Shown piece by piece: positions 9,171 through 17,103 of a stretch of 64,000 nt of DNA (position 1 is its first letter; the number at the start of each line of letters is the position of its first letter). The translations under genes were made by a program, and so were the position numbers. The notes beneath the pieces were generated by a model. The model made no database searches. It worked only from the letters and a program-made list of their open reading frames with translations, and had not been told where the DNA came from. Source of the stretch: Streptomyces tagetis (GTDB lineage Bacteria > Actinomycetota > Actinomycetes > Streptomycetales > Streptomycetaceae); assembly GCF_018069565.1 (NCBI RefSeq), contig NZ_JAGPNL010000003.1, forward strand, positions 372,001-436,000, read 5' to 3'.

Positions 9171-11321
9171 ATGCGCACTGGTGAGCCCCTGCCCGACGTG
9201 GGGGACGTCCTGGCCGCTCTCGCCACCGGCCTGTGGCAGTGGGACACCGCCGCCGGTGAGGTCACGGTCGACGCGGAGGCCGCCCGGCTGCTCGGGCTGC
9301 CGGCCCGCGGCGCCCTGCTCACCGAGGCCCAGGTGCGGGCCCGCGTCCACCCCGAGGACTGGAACGAGATCACCGGCGTGGTCCGGCTCGCCGCCGTCGA
9401 GGGCACGCTCGCCGAGGTCCGGCTGCGGATCATGGACGAACGGGACCACGTCGTCCGGGTGGCACGCAGCCGCTCCCGGCCCACCTTCAATCCCGGCCGC
9501 AAGTCGTACGAGCTGATCGGCACCCTCCAGGAGGTCGCCCAGCCGGAGCCGGGCACCCCGGCGGGGCGCCGGGCCGTCACCGGCGACTGGCGCCGCTCCC
9601 GGGAGGCGTTCCTGCTGGACGCGGGCCGGGCGCTGGCCGAGGCCCGGTCGACCAAGGAGGTGCTGCGGGTCGCGGCCGGACTGGCGATGCCGGGCTTCTC
9701 CCCGGAGGGGCTCGCGGTGTTCGGGGTGGAGGGCGACCGGCTGACCGTCATCGGCCACCACGGGCAGCAGGAGGGCGACGAGGGCCCCTTCGCCGACATG
9801 CCGCTCGACACCGCCTATCCGGCGGCCGAGGTGGTCCGCACCGGCCGGGCCGTCTACCTCTCCTCCCCCGAGGAGTACCGCGCCCGCTACCCGCTCACCT
9901 GGCCGCTCGCCGAGCCCTTCGACCGCCGCTCCTGGGCCTTCCTGCCGCTCACGGTGGCGGGACGCACCATGGGCGCCTGGATGGCGGGCTTCACCTACCC
10001 GGTCGGTTTCACCCCGGACGAGCGCTCGGTGCTGACCACCGTCGCCCGGATGCTGGCGCAGGCGCTCTCGCGGGCCGGGGCGGCGGAGACGCAGCGGGAG
10101 CTGACGGACGGGCTCCAGCGCTCCATGCTCCCGGTGCTGGGCCCCGACATCCCCGGCGTGGACATCGCCGCCCGCTATGTGCCCACCGGCGGCGGGCTCC
10201 AGGTCGGCGGCGACTGGTACGACCTGATCCCGCTGCCCGGGGGCCGTTTCGCCCTGGTCATCGGAGACGTCCAGGGGCACGACGTGCGGGCCGCCGGGCT
10301 GATGGGCCAGTTGCGGATCGCGCTGCGCGCCTACGCCTCCGAGGGCCACCGCCCGGACGCGGTGCTCACCCGCGCCTCCCGCTTCCTGTGCGGGATCAAC
10401 GGCTCGGACGACGACCCCGGCGACGCGCGCTTCGCCACCTGCCTCTACGTCGAGGTCGACCCCCTCACCGGGACCGCGCAGAGCGCCCGCGCCGGGCATC
10501 TGAACCCGGTGGTGCGGATGGCGGACGGGACGGCGCTGATCCGGGCCACGGCGGGCGGGCTGCCGCTGGGCATCGACGCCGACGCCGACTACCCGACCAC
10601 GCGGCTCGCCCTGGAGCCGGGCGACACCCTGATGCTCTGCACCGACGGGCTGGTCGAGACGGGCGGGCACGACCTCCAGAGCGGCTGGGTCCGGCTGCGG
10701 GACGTCCTGGAGCGGCACACGGGCGACCTGGAGGCGCTGGCCGACGCCCTGGTCGGGGTCGTCCACGGCCCGACCTCGTACTACACGACCGGTCCCCTCG
10801 TGGACCGGCGCGAGGACGACATCGCCCTGCTGCTCCTCTGCCGCCAGGACGTGGCGGCCGGGGCCCCGCCGCGGCGGGGGGCGCCGGCCCGGCGGACGAT
10901 GCTGACGATCGCGCAGGCCGAGCCGGAGCGGATCGCCGCCGCCCGGGAGCACCTGCGCGACCTGCTGTACGACTGGCCGGACGGGGAACAGCGGGACGCG
11001 GCGGTGCTGCTGCTCTCCGAGATGCTGGCCAACGTCCTGGTCCACACCGACGCCGACGCCCTGCTGGTCGCCGAGGTGACCGGGGAGCCCGGCGAGCGGC
11101 GCATCCGTGTCGAGGTCAGCGACTCCGGCAAGGAACTGCCGCACAAGCGGCGACCGGGCGAGATGGCGTCCTCCGGGCGCGGCCTGGTGCTGATCGAGAT
11201 GCTCGCGGACGCCTGGGGCGTCGCCCCGCGCGGCACGGGCAAGAGCATCTGGTACGAGGTCTACGAGTCCGGTCCCCCGGCGGAACCGGAGGACGGTCCG
11301 GGCGGCGGCGGGGCCGCGTAA
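9171..11321 (+). CDS. PAS-GAF-SpoIIE PP2C phosphatase with C-terminal ATPase domain
   Basis: A 716-aa multidomain regulator. Order: PAS-like region with a WQWD start (residues 10-120), GAF domain (about 150-300), SpoIIE/RsbU-type PP2C phosphatase (about 310-555; GGDWYDLIPLPGG and VIGDVQGHD hold the metal aspartates, and LCTDGLVE and DDIALLLL follow) and a GHKL/RsbW-like ATPase (about 580-705; EMLANVLVHT is the N box and DSGKELP the G1 box). Such proteins act as partner switches, dephosphorylating anti-anti-sigma factors, while the kinase-like domain may phosphorylate or sequester a partner. No anti-sigma or anti-anti-sigma gene is nearby, so partners are unknown. The 3' end overlaps the convergent permease gene by 61 bp. 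Confidence 0.9.
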   Translation: MRTGEPLPDVGDVLAALATGLWQWDTAAGEVTVDAEAARLLGLPARGALLTEAQVRARVHPEDWNEITGVVRLAAVEGTLAEVRLRIMDERDHVVRVARSRSRPTFNPGRKSYELIGTLQEVAQPEPGTPAGRRAVTGDWRRSREAFLLDAGRALAEARSTKEVLRVAAGLAMPGFSPEGLAVFGVEGDRLTVIGHHGQQEGDEGPFADMPLDTAYPAAEVVRTGRAVYLSSPEEYRARYPLTWPLAEPFDRRSWAFLPLTVAGRTMGAWMAGFTYPVGFTPDERSVLTTVARMLAQALSRAGAAETQRELTDGLQRSMLPVLGPDIPGVDIAARYVPTGGGLQVGGDWYDLIPLPGGRFALVIGDVQGHDVRAAGLMGQLRIALRAYASEGHRPDAVLTRASRFLCGINGSDDDPGDARFATCLYVEVDPLTGTAQSARAGHLNPVVRMADGTALIRATAGGLPLGIDADADYPTTRLALEPGDTLMLCTDGLVETGGHDLQSGWVRLRDVLERHTGDLEALADALVGVVHGPTSYYTTGPLVDRREDDIALLLLCRQDVAAGAPPRRGAPARRTMLTIAQAEPERIAAAREHLRDLLYDWPDGEQRDAAVLLLSEMLANVLVHTDADALLVAEVTGEPGERRIRVEVSDSGKELPHKRRPGEMASSGRGLVLIEMLADAWGVAPRGTGKSIWYEVYESGPPAEPEDGPGGGGAA

Positions 11322-12337
11322 CGGTCCTGGAGTTCGTGCACGATGGCGAAGGCCGCCGCGGTGAGCGGCACGGCGAGGAGCACGCCGAGGATGCCGGCGA
11401 CGGCGGCGCCCGCGGTCAGCGCGAGCAGCACCACCGCCGGATGCATCTGCACGGTCCGGCTCTGGACCACCGGCTGGAGCACGTGCCCCTCCAGCAACTG
11501 CACGGCGACCACCACCCCGAGCGCCCACAGGGCGACGACGAACCCCCGGTCGGCGAGGGCCACCAGCACGGCGACGGTGCCCGAGATGAAGGCGCCGAGG
11601 TAGGGGATGTAGGCGCCGACGAAGACCAGGGCGCCGAGCCCGAGCGCCCCGGGGACGCGCAACACCAGCAGGCCGATGGTGATGCAGAGGGCGTCGATGA
11701 GGGCGATGAAGGTGGTGCCGCGCATGAAGCCCTCGACGGCGCCGTAGGCCCGCCGGGCCATGGCCTCGACCGTGTCGGCGCTGTGCGGCGGGGCGATGGC
11801 CCGCACCGTGGCGACGGCGCGGTCGGAGTCGCGCAGGAAGAAGAAGACGAGGAGGAGGGCGAGGACGGCCACGGCGATGGTCTCGCCGACCACGCTCACC
11901 CCGTTGATCACCCCGGAGGCGGCCGTGCCGCCGAACTTGCCCAGCAGCTCGCGGGCGTTGGAGGCGACGTCGTCGAGGGAGGTGCCGGCCGCCCCGAAGT
12001 GCTCGGCGATGCCACGGGCGGCGTGCCGCAGCGAGGCGAGGATCTGGGCGCCGCTGTCGACGAGCGCGGCCACCACGATGTAGACGGCGCCGCCGACCAC
12101 GGCGACGACGGCGACGCAGGTCAGCCCGGCGGCGAGCGAGCGCTGTACGCGGGCCCGCACGAGCCGCCGGTGCAGCGGCCGGAGCAGGGCGGTGCCGAGC
12201 AGGGCCAGCAGGACGGGGGTGACGGCGGTGCGCAGTTCGACGCAGATCCGGATGGCGACCCAGGCGACACCGCTGGCGAGCAGGAGGACCGCGCACCAGG
12301 CGGCGAAGCGTCGTACCGGGCCGGGGAGGAGCTGCAC
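11261..12337 (-). CDS. AI-2E family transporter (PerM/UPF0118 type permease)
   Basis: A 358-aa membrane protein with about eight hydrophobic segments. Features of the AI-2E exporter family are an N-terminal TM pair, a soluble helical stretch around residues 95-145 (ARELLGKFG), and the conserved GALVFVGAYIPYLGAFISG and QLLEGHVLQPVVQSRTVQMHP segments. Some relatives are Na/H antiporters or autoinducer exporters; the substrate here is unknown. It starts with GTG at 12337. Its last 20 codons overlap the 3' end of the convergent phosphatase gene. Confidence 0.88.
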   Translation of the reverse strand: MQLLPGPVRRFAAWCAVLLLASGVAWVAIRICVELRTAVTPVLLALLGTALLRPLHRRLVRARVQRSLAAGLTCVAVVAVVGGAVYIVVAALVDSGAQILASLRHAARGIAEHFGAAGTSLDDVASNARELLGKFGGTAASGVINGVSVVGETIAVAVLALLLVFFFLRDSDRAVATVRAIAPPHSADTVEAMARRAYGAVEGFMRGTTFIALIDALCITIGLLVLRVPGALGLGALVFVGAYIPYLGAFISGTVAVLVALADRGFVVALWALGVVVAVQLLEGHVLQPVVQSRTVQMHPAVVLLALTAGAAVAGILGVLLAVPLTAAAFAIVHELQDRYAAPPPPGPSSGSAGGPDS

Positions 12338-12496
12338 ACCCCCAGCCGATCACGCATCGGCGCCCCTGTCCTGCGCGGACGGCCCGCCCGGGTGACGCCA
12401 CGTCAGAAGCGGAAGCCTTGGGCCGGGCCCGGCCACCCGGCACGGGCGACGCCCCCCCCGGGCGGCCCCGGACCGCCGGGCACGGCGGCGGCCTCT

Positions 12497-13141
12497 TCAC
12501 CGCGCCCCCGCCCGGACCGGCACCGCCTCGACTAACGCTCCGGCGGGCAGCCGTGAGCCCGGGTGACGGGCCACCCGCCCGCCCTCGGTTTCCCAGACCG
12601 CCTCCCGGAGCCTGTCCCCGAGCCCGTCCGCGAGTCTGTCCGCGAGCCCGTCCGCGCCGGCCGCCTCCTCCGCCCCGGTCCGGAAGGCGTCGGCCTCCCG
12701 GAGCAGAGCGCTCGCCGTGAGGCTCCGCGACGGGTCGCCGGCCGCGGCCATCAGCCAGGCCGCGGTGGCCGGGTCCGTCTGCGGCGGGATGATCAGCAGG
12801 TCCCAGCGGCCGACGGTGTAGGAGAGCAGCAACAGCTTGTGCGGGTCCTGTTCGGCCCTGAACCAGCCGACGCGCACCACGTGCCCCGACACGGGCACCC
12901 TGGGCGGGACGACCGGCCAGAAGGAGGGGTTCACCGTCACCCGCGTGATCCGCCCCCAGAGCGGGTCGAGTGCCTCGACGAGCGCCGGAAGCTCCGCCGT
13001 CAGGTCGCGGGAGCGGGGCCACCAGGCACCGTCGACGAGTGCGGGCGCGCTGCCGACCGGTGCCAGCGCGAACCGGGGCGGCCGAGCGGAAGGAGGGACC
13101 CGGTCTTGGACGCCGGGCGCGAGCGGGACGGTCGTGGTCAT
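12497..13141 (-). CDS. DUF5994 family protein
   Basis: A 214-aa protein with the DUF5994 signature: ALVDGAWWPRSRDLTAELP near residue 35, then RITRVTVNPSFWP, GWFRAEQDPHKLLLLSY and DLLIIPPQTDPATAAWLM. The family is confined to actinobacteria and has no known function; members are small and soluble. Residues about 165-190 (ADGLADRLADGLGDRL) come from a 15-bp tandem repeat in the DNA near 12600-12655. No Shine-Dalgarno sequence precedes the ATG (upstream DNA reads TCCTCCTC on this strand), so translation may be leaderless or start elsewhere. It is divergent from the GNAT-AAA gene. Confidence 0.75.
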   Translation of the reverse strand: MTTTVPLAPGVQDRVPPSARPPRFALAPVGSAPALVDGAWWPRSRDLTAELPALVEALDPLWGRITRVTVNPSFWPVVPPRVPVSGHVVRVGWFRAEQDPHKLLLLSYTVGRWDLLIIPPQTDPATAAWLMAAAGDPSRSLTASALLREADAFRTGAEEAAGADGLADRLADGLGDRLREAVWETEGGRVARHPGSRLPAGALVEAVPVRAGAR

Positions 13142-13381
13142 GAGGAGGACCCAACCCCGGGCCGGTCGTGGCCGGCCCGATCTCGTGGATCACCGCGAAC
13201 GACGCCGGCGTGGAAGCCGGCGTACGGAGTGCTCTCGGTCATCACCCAGCGTACTCCTCGCCCTCCTCCGACGGGGGGCCGCGGGCCGCCGGCCGGCCGG
13301 GAGGCTCCGCGTCCGCCGCCGCGCGCGGCCCGCGCGCTCTCGGCACATGATGGAAATCCGGCCGAACACGCGGAGCTGACG

Positions 13382-14650
13382 ATGACCGGGTGGCATGTGA
13401 GGGACTACGCCCAGGACGACCTGGAAGCGGTGATCCGTGTCGACGCGGAGAGCCGCCCGGCCGAGGAGCCGCCGCTCTTCCCGCTCGCGGACGCCGTGAC
13501 GGCGCTCCAGAACCTCCATCCGGCGGTGGTGGCCACGGCGGACGACGTGGTGGTCGGCGCGGCGGTGAGCAGGGCGGAGGGCGACCGGGCGTGGATTCTG
13601 CGCATCTGCATGGCACCGGAGTGGCGGCACCAGGGGCTGGGCAGTGCCCTCATCACCGCCCTGGAGCACCGGCTCTTCTCCGCCGGCGTCCGCACCGTGC
13701 AGGCGGTCCTGCCCGAGGGCGGGACGGGTGCCGCGGCCCTGCACCACTGCGGTTTCGGCGCCCGCTCGGGGCTGGTCGTCTTCGAGAAGCGCGGGCCGGT
13801 GTCCCCTCAGGCGGTCGGCATGCTCTCCTCCCTCGGGGCCGAGCTGCCGCGCGGGGGGCTGTGGCAGAAGGTCTCGGGCATGCAGCGCGAGAAGCGGCTC
13901 ATCGAACGCCGTCTGGTCCTGCCGCTCGCCCACCCCGAGCTGGCCGCCCAGCACGGGGTGGAACTGCCCCGGGCGGTGATGCTCTTCGGCCCGCCCGGCA
14001 CCGGGAAGAGCACGTTCGCGCACGCGATCGCCGACCGCCTGGGGTGGCCCTTCCTGGAACTGTTCCCGGCCCGGCTGGCCGCCGAGTACGGCCTGGCGAG
14101 CGGGCTGAGCCGGCGTTTCGACGAGATCGCCGAACTCGACCACGTGCTCGTCTTCATCGACGAGGTCGAGGAGGTCGCCGGGGCCCGCAGCGGTGCGGAC
14201 GCCACCGCGGTCGGCGTCGTCAACGAGCTGCTCAAGGCGATCGTCCGGTTCCGCGGCCAGGACGGGCGGCTGCTCGTGTGCGCCACGAACGACGTGACGA
14301 CGCTCGACCCGGCCTTCCTGCGCCACGGCCGCTTCGACTACGTGCTGCCCATCGGACCACCCGACCACACCGCCCGGACCGCGCTGTGGGAGAGCTACCT
14401 GACGCGGTCGGGCGCGGAGGCCGACAGCGCGGTGCTCGCCTCGGCCAGCGAGGGGTTCACCCCGGCCGACATCGCCCATGTCGCGCGGACCGTGTCCCAG
14501 TTCCGCTTCGAGCGCACCTTCGACACCGGTACCCGGACCGTGCCGACCACGGACGACTACCTGGCGACGATCCGCGACACCCGGCCCACGGTCGACGCGG
14601 CCACGGCGCGCGAGTTCGCCGAGCAGACGGACACCTTCGCCCGCATCTAG
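13382..14650 (+). CDS. fusion protein: GNAT acetyltransferase domain plus AAA+ ATPase domain
   Basis: A 422-aa protein. Residues 1-145 form a GNAT N-acetyltransferase (DYAQDDLEAVIRVDAESRP start; acetyl-CoA loop APEWRHQGLGSALI; C-terminal HHCGFGARSGLVVFEKRG). Residues about 165-400 form an AAA+ ATPase of the FtsH/proteasomal class, with Walker A GPPGTGKST, Walker B VLVFIDEVEE, sensor 1 CATNDV and a second-region arginine in FLRHGRFDYVLP. The link carries a helix (LWQKVSGMQREKRLIERRL). A plausible idea is ATP-driven remodelling of a protein target that is then acetylated, but no substrate is known. The ATG at 13382 follows GGAG; the frame stays open upstream without homology. Confidence 0.85.
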   Translation: MTGWHVRDYAQDDLEAVIRVDAESRPAEEPPLFPLADAVTALQNLHPAVVATADDVVVGAAVSRAEGDRAWILRICMAPEWRHQGLGSALITALEHRLFSAGVRTVQAVLPEGGTGAAALHHCGFGARSGLVVFEKRGPVSPQAVGMLSSLGAELPRGGLWQKVSGMQREKRLIERRLVLPLAHPELAAQHGVELPRAVMLFGPPGTGKSTFAHAIADRLGWPFLELFPARLAAEYGLASGLSRRFDEIAELDHVLVFIDEVEEVAGARSGADATAVGVVNELLKAIVRFRGQDGRLLVCATNDVTTLDPAFLRHGRFDYVLPIGPPDHTARTALWESYLTRSGAEADSAVLASASEGFTPADIAHVARTVSQFRFERTFDTGTRTVPTTDDYLATIRDTRPTVDAATAREFAEQTDTFARI

Positions 14651-14677
14651 GGGCGTCGACGAGGCCGGAAGGCGCGG

Positions 14678-15655
14678 TCAGAGCCAGTCCTTGCGCCTGA
14701 AGGTCAGGTACAGCAGGAGGGACACGATCACGATGAGGGCGCCGGAGGAGAGGAGCCCGGACTCGCGGCCGAAGCCGGGGTAGGGCAGGTTCTGGCCGTA
14801 GTAGCCGGTGATCGCGGTGGGCACGGCGATGATCGCGGCCCAGCTCGTCACCTTCTTCATGATGAGGTTCATGCGATTGGCCTGGACCGAGAGGTTCGTC
14901 TCCATGACCGAGGCCACGAGGTCCCGCAGTGACTCGGTCCACTCGGTGGCACGCAGCACGTGGTCGTAGACGTCCTGGTAGTACGGGACGAGCGGGTCGG
15001 TGATCAGGTGGAGGCCGGGCCGCATGAGGGAGTTGACGACCTCCCGCATGGGGAGCACGACCCGGCGCAGCCGGACGAGCGACTTGCGCAGGGCGAACGT
15101 GCGGCGCTGCACGGCCTCGATCTGCCGTCGCCCGCCCTCGAAGAGCAGGCTCTCGACCTCCTCGATGCTGTCGTCCAGTTGCTGGACCGCGGCGAAGTGG
15201 CCGTCCACGACGTGGTCGAGCAGGCCGTGCAGCAGGAATCCGACGCCGTGGCCGGCCAGGTCCGGGCTCTCGTCCCAGCGGGCGACGACGCCCTCGATGT
15301 CGAACCCGTCGTCCTTGCGGACGGTGATCATCGCCTGCCCGGTGAGGAACACGGCGATCTCGCTGTACGTCAGCTCCGCACCGTCCGGGCTGACGGTGAC
15401 GGCGTACGCGTTGAGGAACGCGTGGGTGCGGTAGCGGTCGAGCTTCGGCCGCTGCCCGCGCTGCGAGGCGTCCTCCAGCGCGAGTTCGTGGATGCCGAAC
15501 TCCTCGCCGAGCAGCGCGAACTCCTCGGCGCCGGGGCGGTACAGGTCCAGCCACACCACCGACGCCGGATCGGTGAGATGCCCGGAGACCTCACGGACCG
15601 GGACGTCCTCGCTGACGAGAGTGCCGTCGTGGTACAGCCGGGTGCGCGTCACCAT
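14678..15655 (-). CDS. corA: CorA-type magnesium transporter
   Basis: A 325-aa member of the CorA metal ion transporter family. It has a cytoplasmic alpha/beta domain (residues 1-240), the long pore helix (QANRMNLIMKKVTSWAAIIAVPTAITGYYG) and a second TM helix ending in the basic tail TFRRKDWL. The loop after TM1 reads YGQN where classical CorA has YGMN, so the central Met of the GMN selectivity motif is Gln. Actinobacterial paralogs with this change exist as far as I recall, so transport of Mg, Co or another divalent ion remains likely but selectivity may differ. Convergent with the GNAT-AAA gene, 27 bp apart. Confidence 0.88.
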   Translation of the reverse strand: MVTRTRLYHDGTLVSEDVPVREVSGHLTDPASVVWLDLYRPGAEEFALLGEEFGIHELALEDASQRGQRPKLDRYRTHAFLNAYAVTVSPDGAELTYSEIAVFLTGQAMITVRKDDGFDIEGVVARWDESPDLAGHGVGFLLHGLLDHVVDGHFAAVQQLDDSIEEVESLLFEGGRRQIEAVQRRTFALRKSLVRLRRVVLPMREVVNSLMRPGLHLITDPLVPYYQDVYDHVLRATEWTESLRDLVASVMETNLSVQANRMNLIMKKVTSWAAIIAVPTAITGYYGQNLPYPGFGRESGLLSSGALIVIVSLLLYLTFRRKDWL

Positions 15656-15719
15656 GGCCCGAGGCTAATGTCTCCCACCCGGTTCCCAACGATTCGCCCG
15701 CCTCCCAGCGCGGCCGGAG

Positions 15720-15795
15720 CTCCCAGCCGAAACCCTTCCCGGTCGTTCACGACGAACGGACCGCAGTGCGCCATCGGCTCCCGCGGTTCACATGG
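15720..15795 (-). pseudogene. remnant of a pirin gene 3' part
   Basis: Read on the minus strand, this stretch encodes REPMAHCGPFVVNDREGF. That corresponds to REPMAHYGPFVMNTREEL near the C-terminus of the intact pirin encoded at 17104-18075. At DNA level 15745-15783 matches 17200-17238 at 35 of 39 positions. No other pirin motif flanks it, and the surrounding 75-codon frame has no independent support. It is therefore best read as a decayed pirin fragment left by a duplication or by loss of a second pirin gene. Confidence 0.7.
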
Positions 15796-15887
15796 ATCAC
15801 GACCACACCCGCCCTGCACGCTCGGTACCGTCTCGAATGGCGGTTTCGAGCCCGGCCCGAACGTGACGCGGATCAAGGGGAGTTCAA

Positions 15888-16451
15888 GTGACTGACGTGC
15901 GGCCCAGCCAGCGGATGCGGGACCTCGGAGTCGTCCAGCTCGGCGCCGGCGTCCTCGCCGAACCGGCCCGCGCCTTCGATCTGCCCGCCGAGCGCGACGA
16001 GGCCGAGCGCATCACCGACGAGTTGTTCGCCGCCATGGAGCGGATCGGCCAGGTCCACCCCTTCGCCAAGGGCATGGGCATCGCCGCCCCGCAGATCGGC
16101 ATCGCACGCGCCGCCGCAGTCGTCCGGCCGCCCGGCGACGCCCCGGCCGTCATCCTGCTGAACCCGCACATCACGGACTGCTCCGGGGAGACGGACGAGC
16201 AGTACGAGGGCTGCCTCAGCTTCTTCGACGTCCGGGGCCTCGTCCCCCGCCCGTTGAGCATCACCGTCGAGACCACGACCCTGACCGGCGAGCCCGTCAC
16301 CACCGGGTACGCACGCGGCCTCGCCCGCCTCGTCCACCACGAGATCGACCACCTCGACGGGCTGCTGTACACGGCTCGCATGAGGTCCGGCGTCGGCCCG
16401 ATCCCCGTCGAGGAGTACCGGCAGACCGGCCGGGCCTGGGCCTACGAGTAG
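15888..16451 (+). CDS. def: peptide deformylase
   Basis: A 187-aa metallohydrolase that removes the formyl group from the N-terminal Met of new proteins. All three PDF motifs are present: GMGIAAPQIG (motif 1), EGCLS with the metal Cys (motif 2), and HHEIDHLDG with the two metal His and the catalytic Glu (motif 3). The N-terminus (MTDVRPSQRMRDLGVVQLGAG) and spacing resemble Streptomyces accessory deformylases rather than the copy beside fmt, so this may be a secondary enzyme. The GTG at 15888 has AAGGGGAG upstream. The stop codon lies inside a hairpin. Confidence 0.93.
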   Translation: MTDVRPSQRMRDLGVVQLGAGVLAEPARAFDLPAERDEAERITDELFAAMERIGQVHPFAKGMGIAAPQIGIARAAAVVRPPGDAPAVILLNPHITDCSGETDEQYEGCLSFFDVRGLVPRPLSITVETTTLTGEPVTTGYARGLARLVHHEIDHLDGLLYTARMRSGVGPIPVEEYRQTGRAWAYE

Positions 16452-16458
16452 GCCCAGG
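16435..16458 (+). terminator. hairpin overlapping the deformylase stop codon
   Basis: A 10-bp perfect stem (CCTGGGCCTA with TAGGCCCAGG) and a CGAG loop. The right arm contains the TAG stop at 16449, so the terminator and the end of the coding region coincide. Confidence 0.55.
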
Positions 16459-16593
16459 CCACCGACCCGGCCGACGAAGAGGCCCGTGGTCCGGCCGACG
16501 GAGGCCTCGGTCTGGAGCTTGCTCGTAAGCTCGGCCCCCTGTAATCCCACTCCCAGCACGTGCTTGCTCCAGCAGCATCAGGAGAAACCAGCG

Positions 16594-16983
16594 ATGAAGG
16601 CCGAAGGCCGAGGCGATGAAGAACACTCTCGATGGCAGATGCATGCTCACGCCGAGGGGGAGGGGCGCGTGTATCAGGCCGGCCGCGATCAGCACCTGAC
16701 GGTGCACGTTCACGATGGGCGGCCACAGCCCACCTCGGCTCGGGACCTTCGCACTGCCCTTGCGCCGCTCTACGTACTACTTGGGTTCGTGGGCTTTGCC
16801 ACATTGGCAGTCGGTGGCCTCACTGCCTGTCTGGTGTTCCGGGGCTCCGGTTTAAGCATCATGTTCTTCCAGTCCTGCGGGATTGCTGCCGCGGGACTGG
16901 CACTGACGATGATCGTGGAGCGGAGCTTCACCGGGCGTTGGCACAGGTGGTCCCGCAACCGTCGACGAGCACGGCGCCGGTAA
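16594..16983 (+). CDS. small two-TM protein with VYQAGRDQ motif
   Basis: A 129-aa protein of unknown function. The soluble N-terminus contains EGRVYQAGRDQHLTVHVHDG, a short motif that I recall at the N-terminal side of many Streptomyces effector-associated, NLR-like or kinase-linked proteins. Two membrane segments follow (about residues 56-82 and 87-108), then a strongly basic tail (WHRWSRNRRRARRR), so the C-terminus is probably cytoplasmic. AGGAG lies 10 nt before the ATG. Composition is less GC-biased than the neighbours. It sits between the deformylase and the convergent pirin gene, with no sign of an operon partner. Confidence 0.7.
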   Translation: MKAEGRGDEEHSRWQMHAHAEGEGRVYQAGRDQHLTVHVHDGRPQPTSARDLRTALAPLYVLLGFVGFATLAVGGLTACLVFRGSGLSIMFFQSCGIAAAGLALTMIVERSFTGRWHRWSRNRRRARRR

Positions 16984-17036
16984 GCGGGAGGCTGATTGCC
17001 TGCCCCCGACTGACCAGGTCGAAGCCCGACAGCAGG

Positions 17037-17078
17037 TGCGTACGAGCCCGGACCAGAACCGGACCGGGCTCGTACGCA
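17037..17078. terminator. bidirectional hairpin before the pirin stop
   Basis: A 15-bp perfect stem (17037-17051 with 17064-17078; left arm TGCGTACGAGCCCGG) with a 12-nt loop. It lies between the convergent small membrane protein gene and the pirin gene. Confidence 0.75.
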
Positions 17079-17103
17079 TACGGAACACGCCCGCCGAGGC
17101 CCC

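Noticed and set aside
9015..13193. 1392-codon minus-strand frame across the phosphatase and permease
   Set aside because: It covers three supported genes in other frames, has extreme Arg/Pro/Gly composition and no recognisable motif.
15649..15876. 75-codon minus-strand frame as an independent gene
   Set aside because: Only the pirin-like segment has support; the ends are not conserved-looking and no ribosome site is clear. Kept as a pirin remnant instead.
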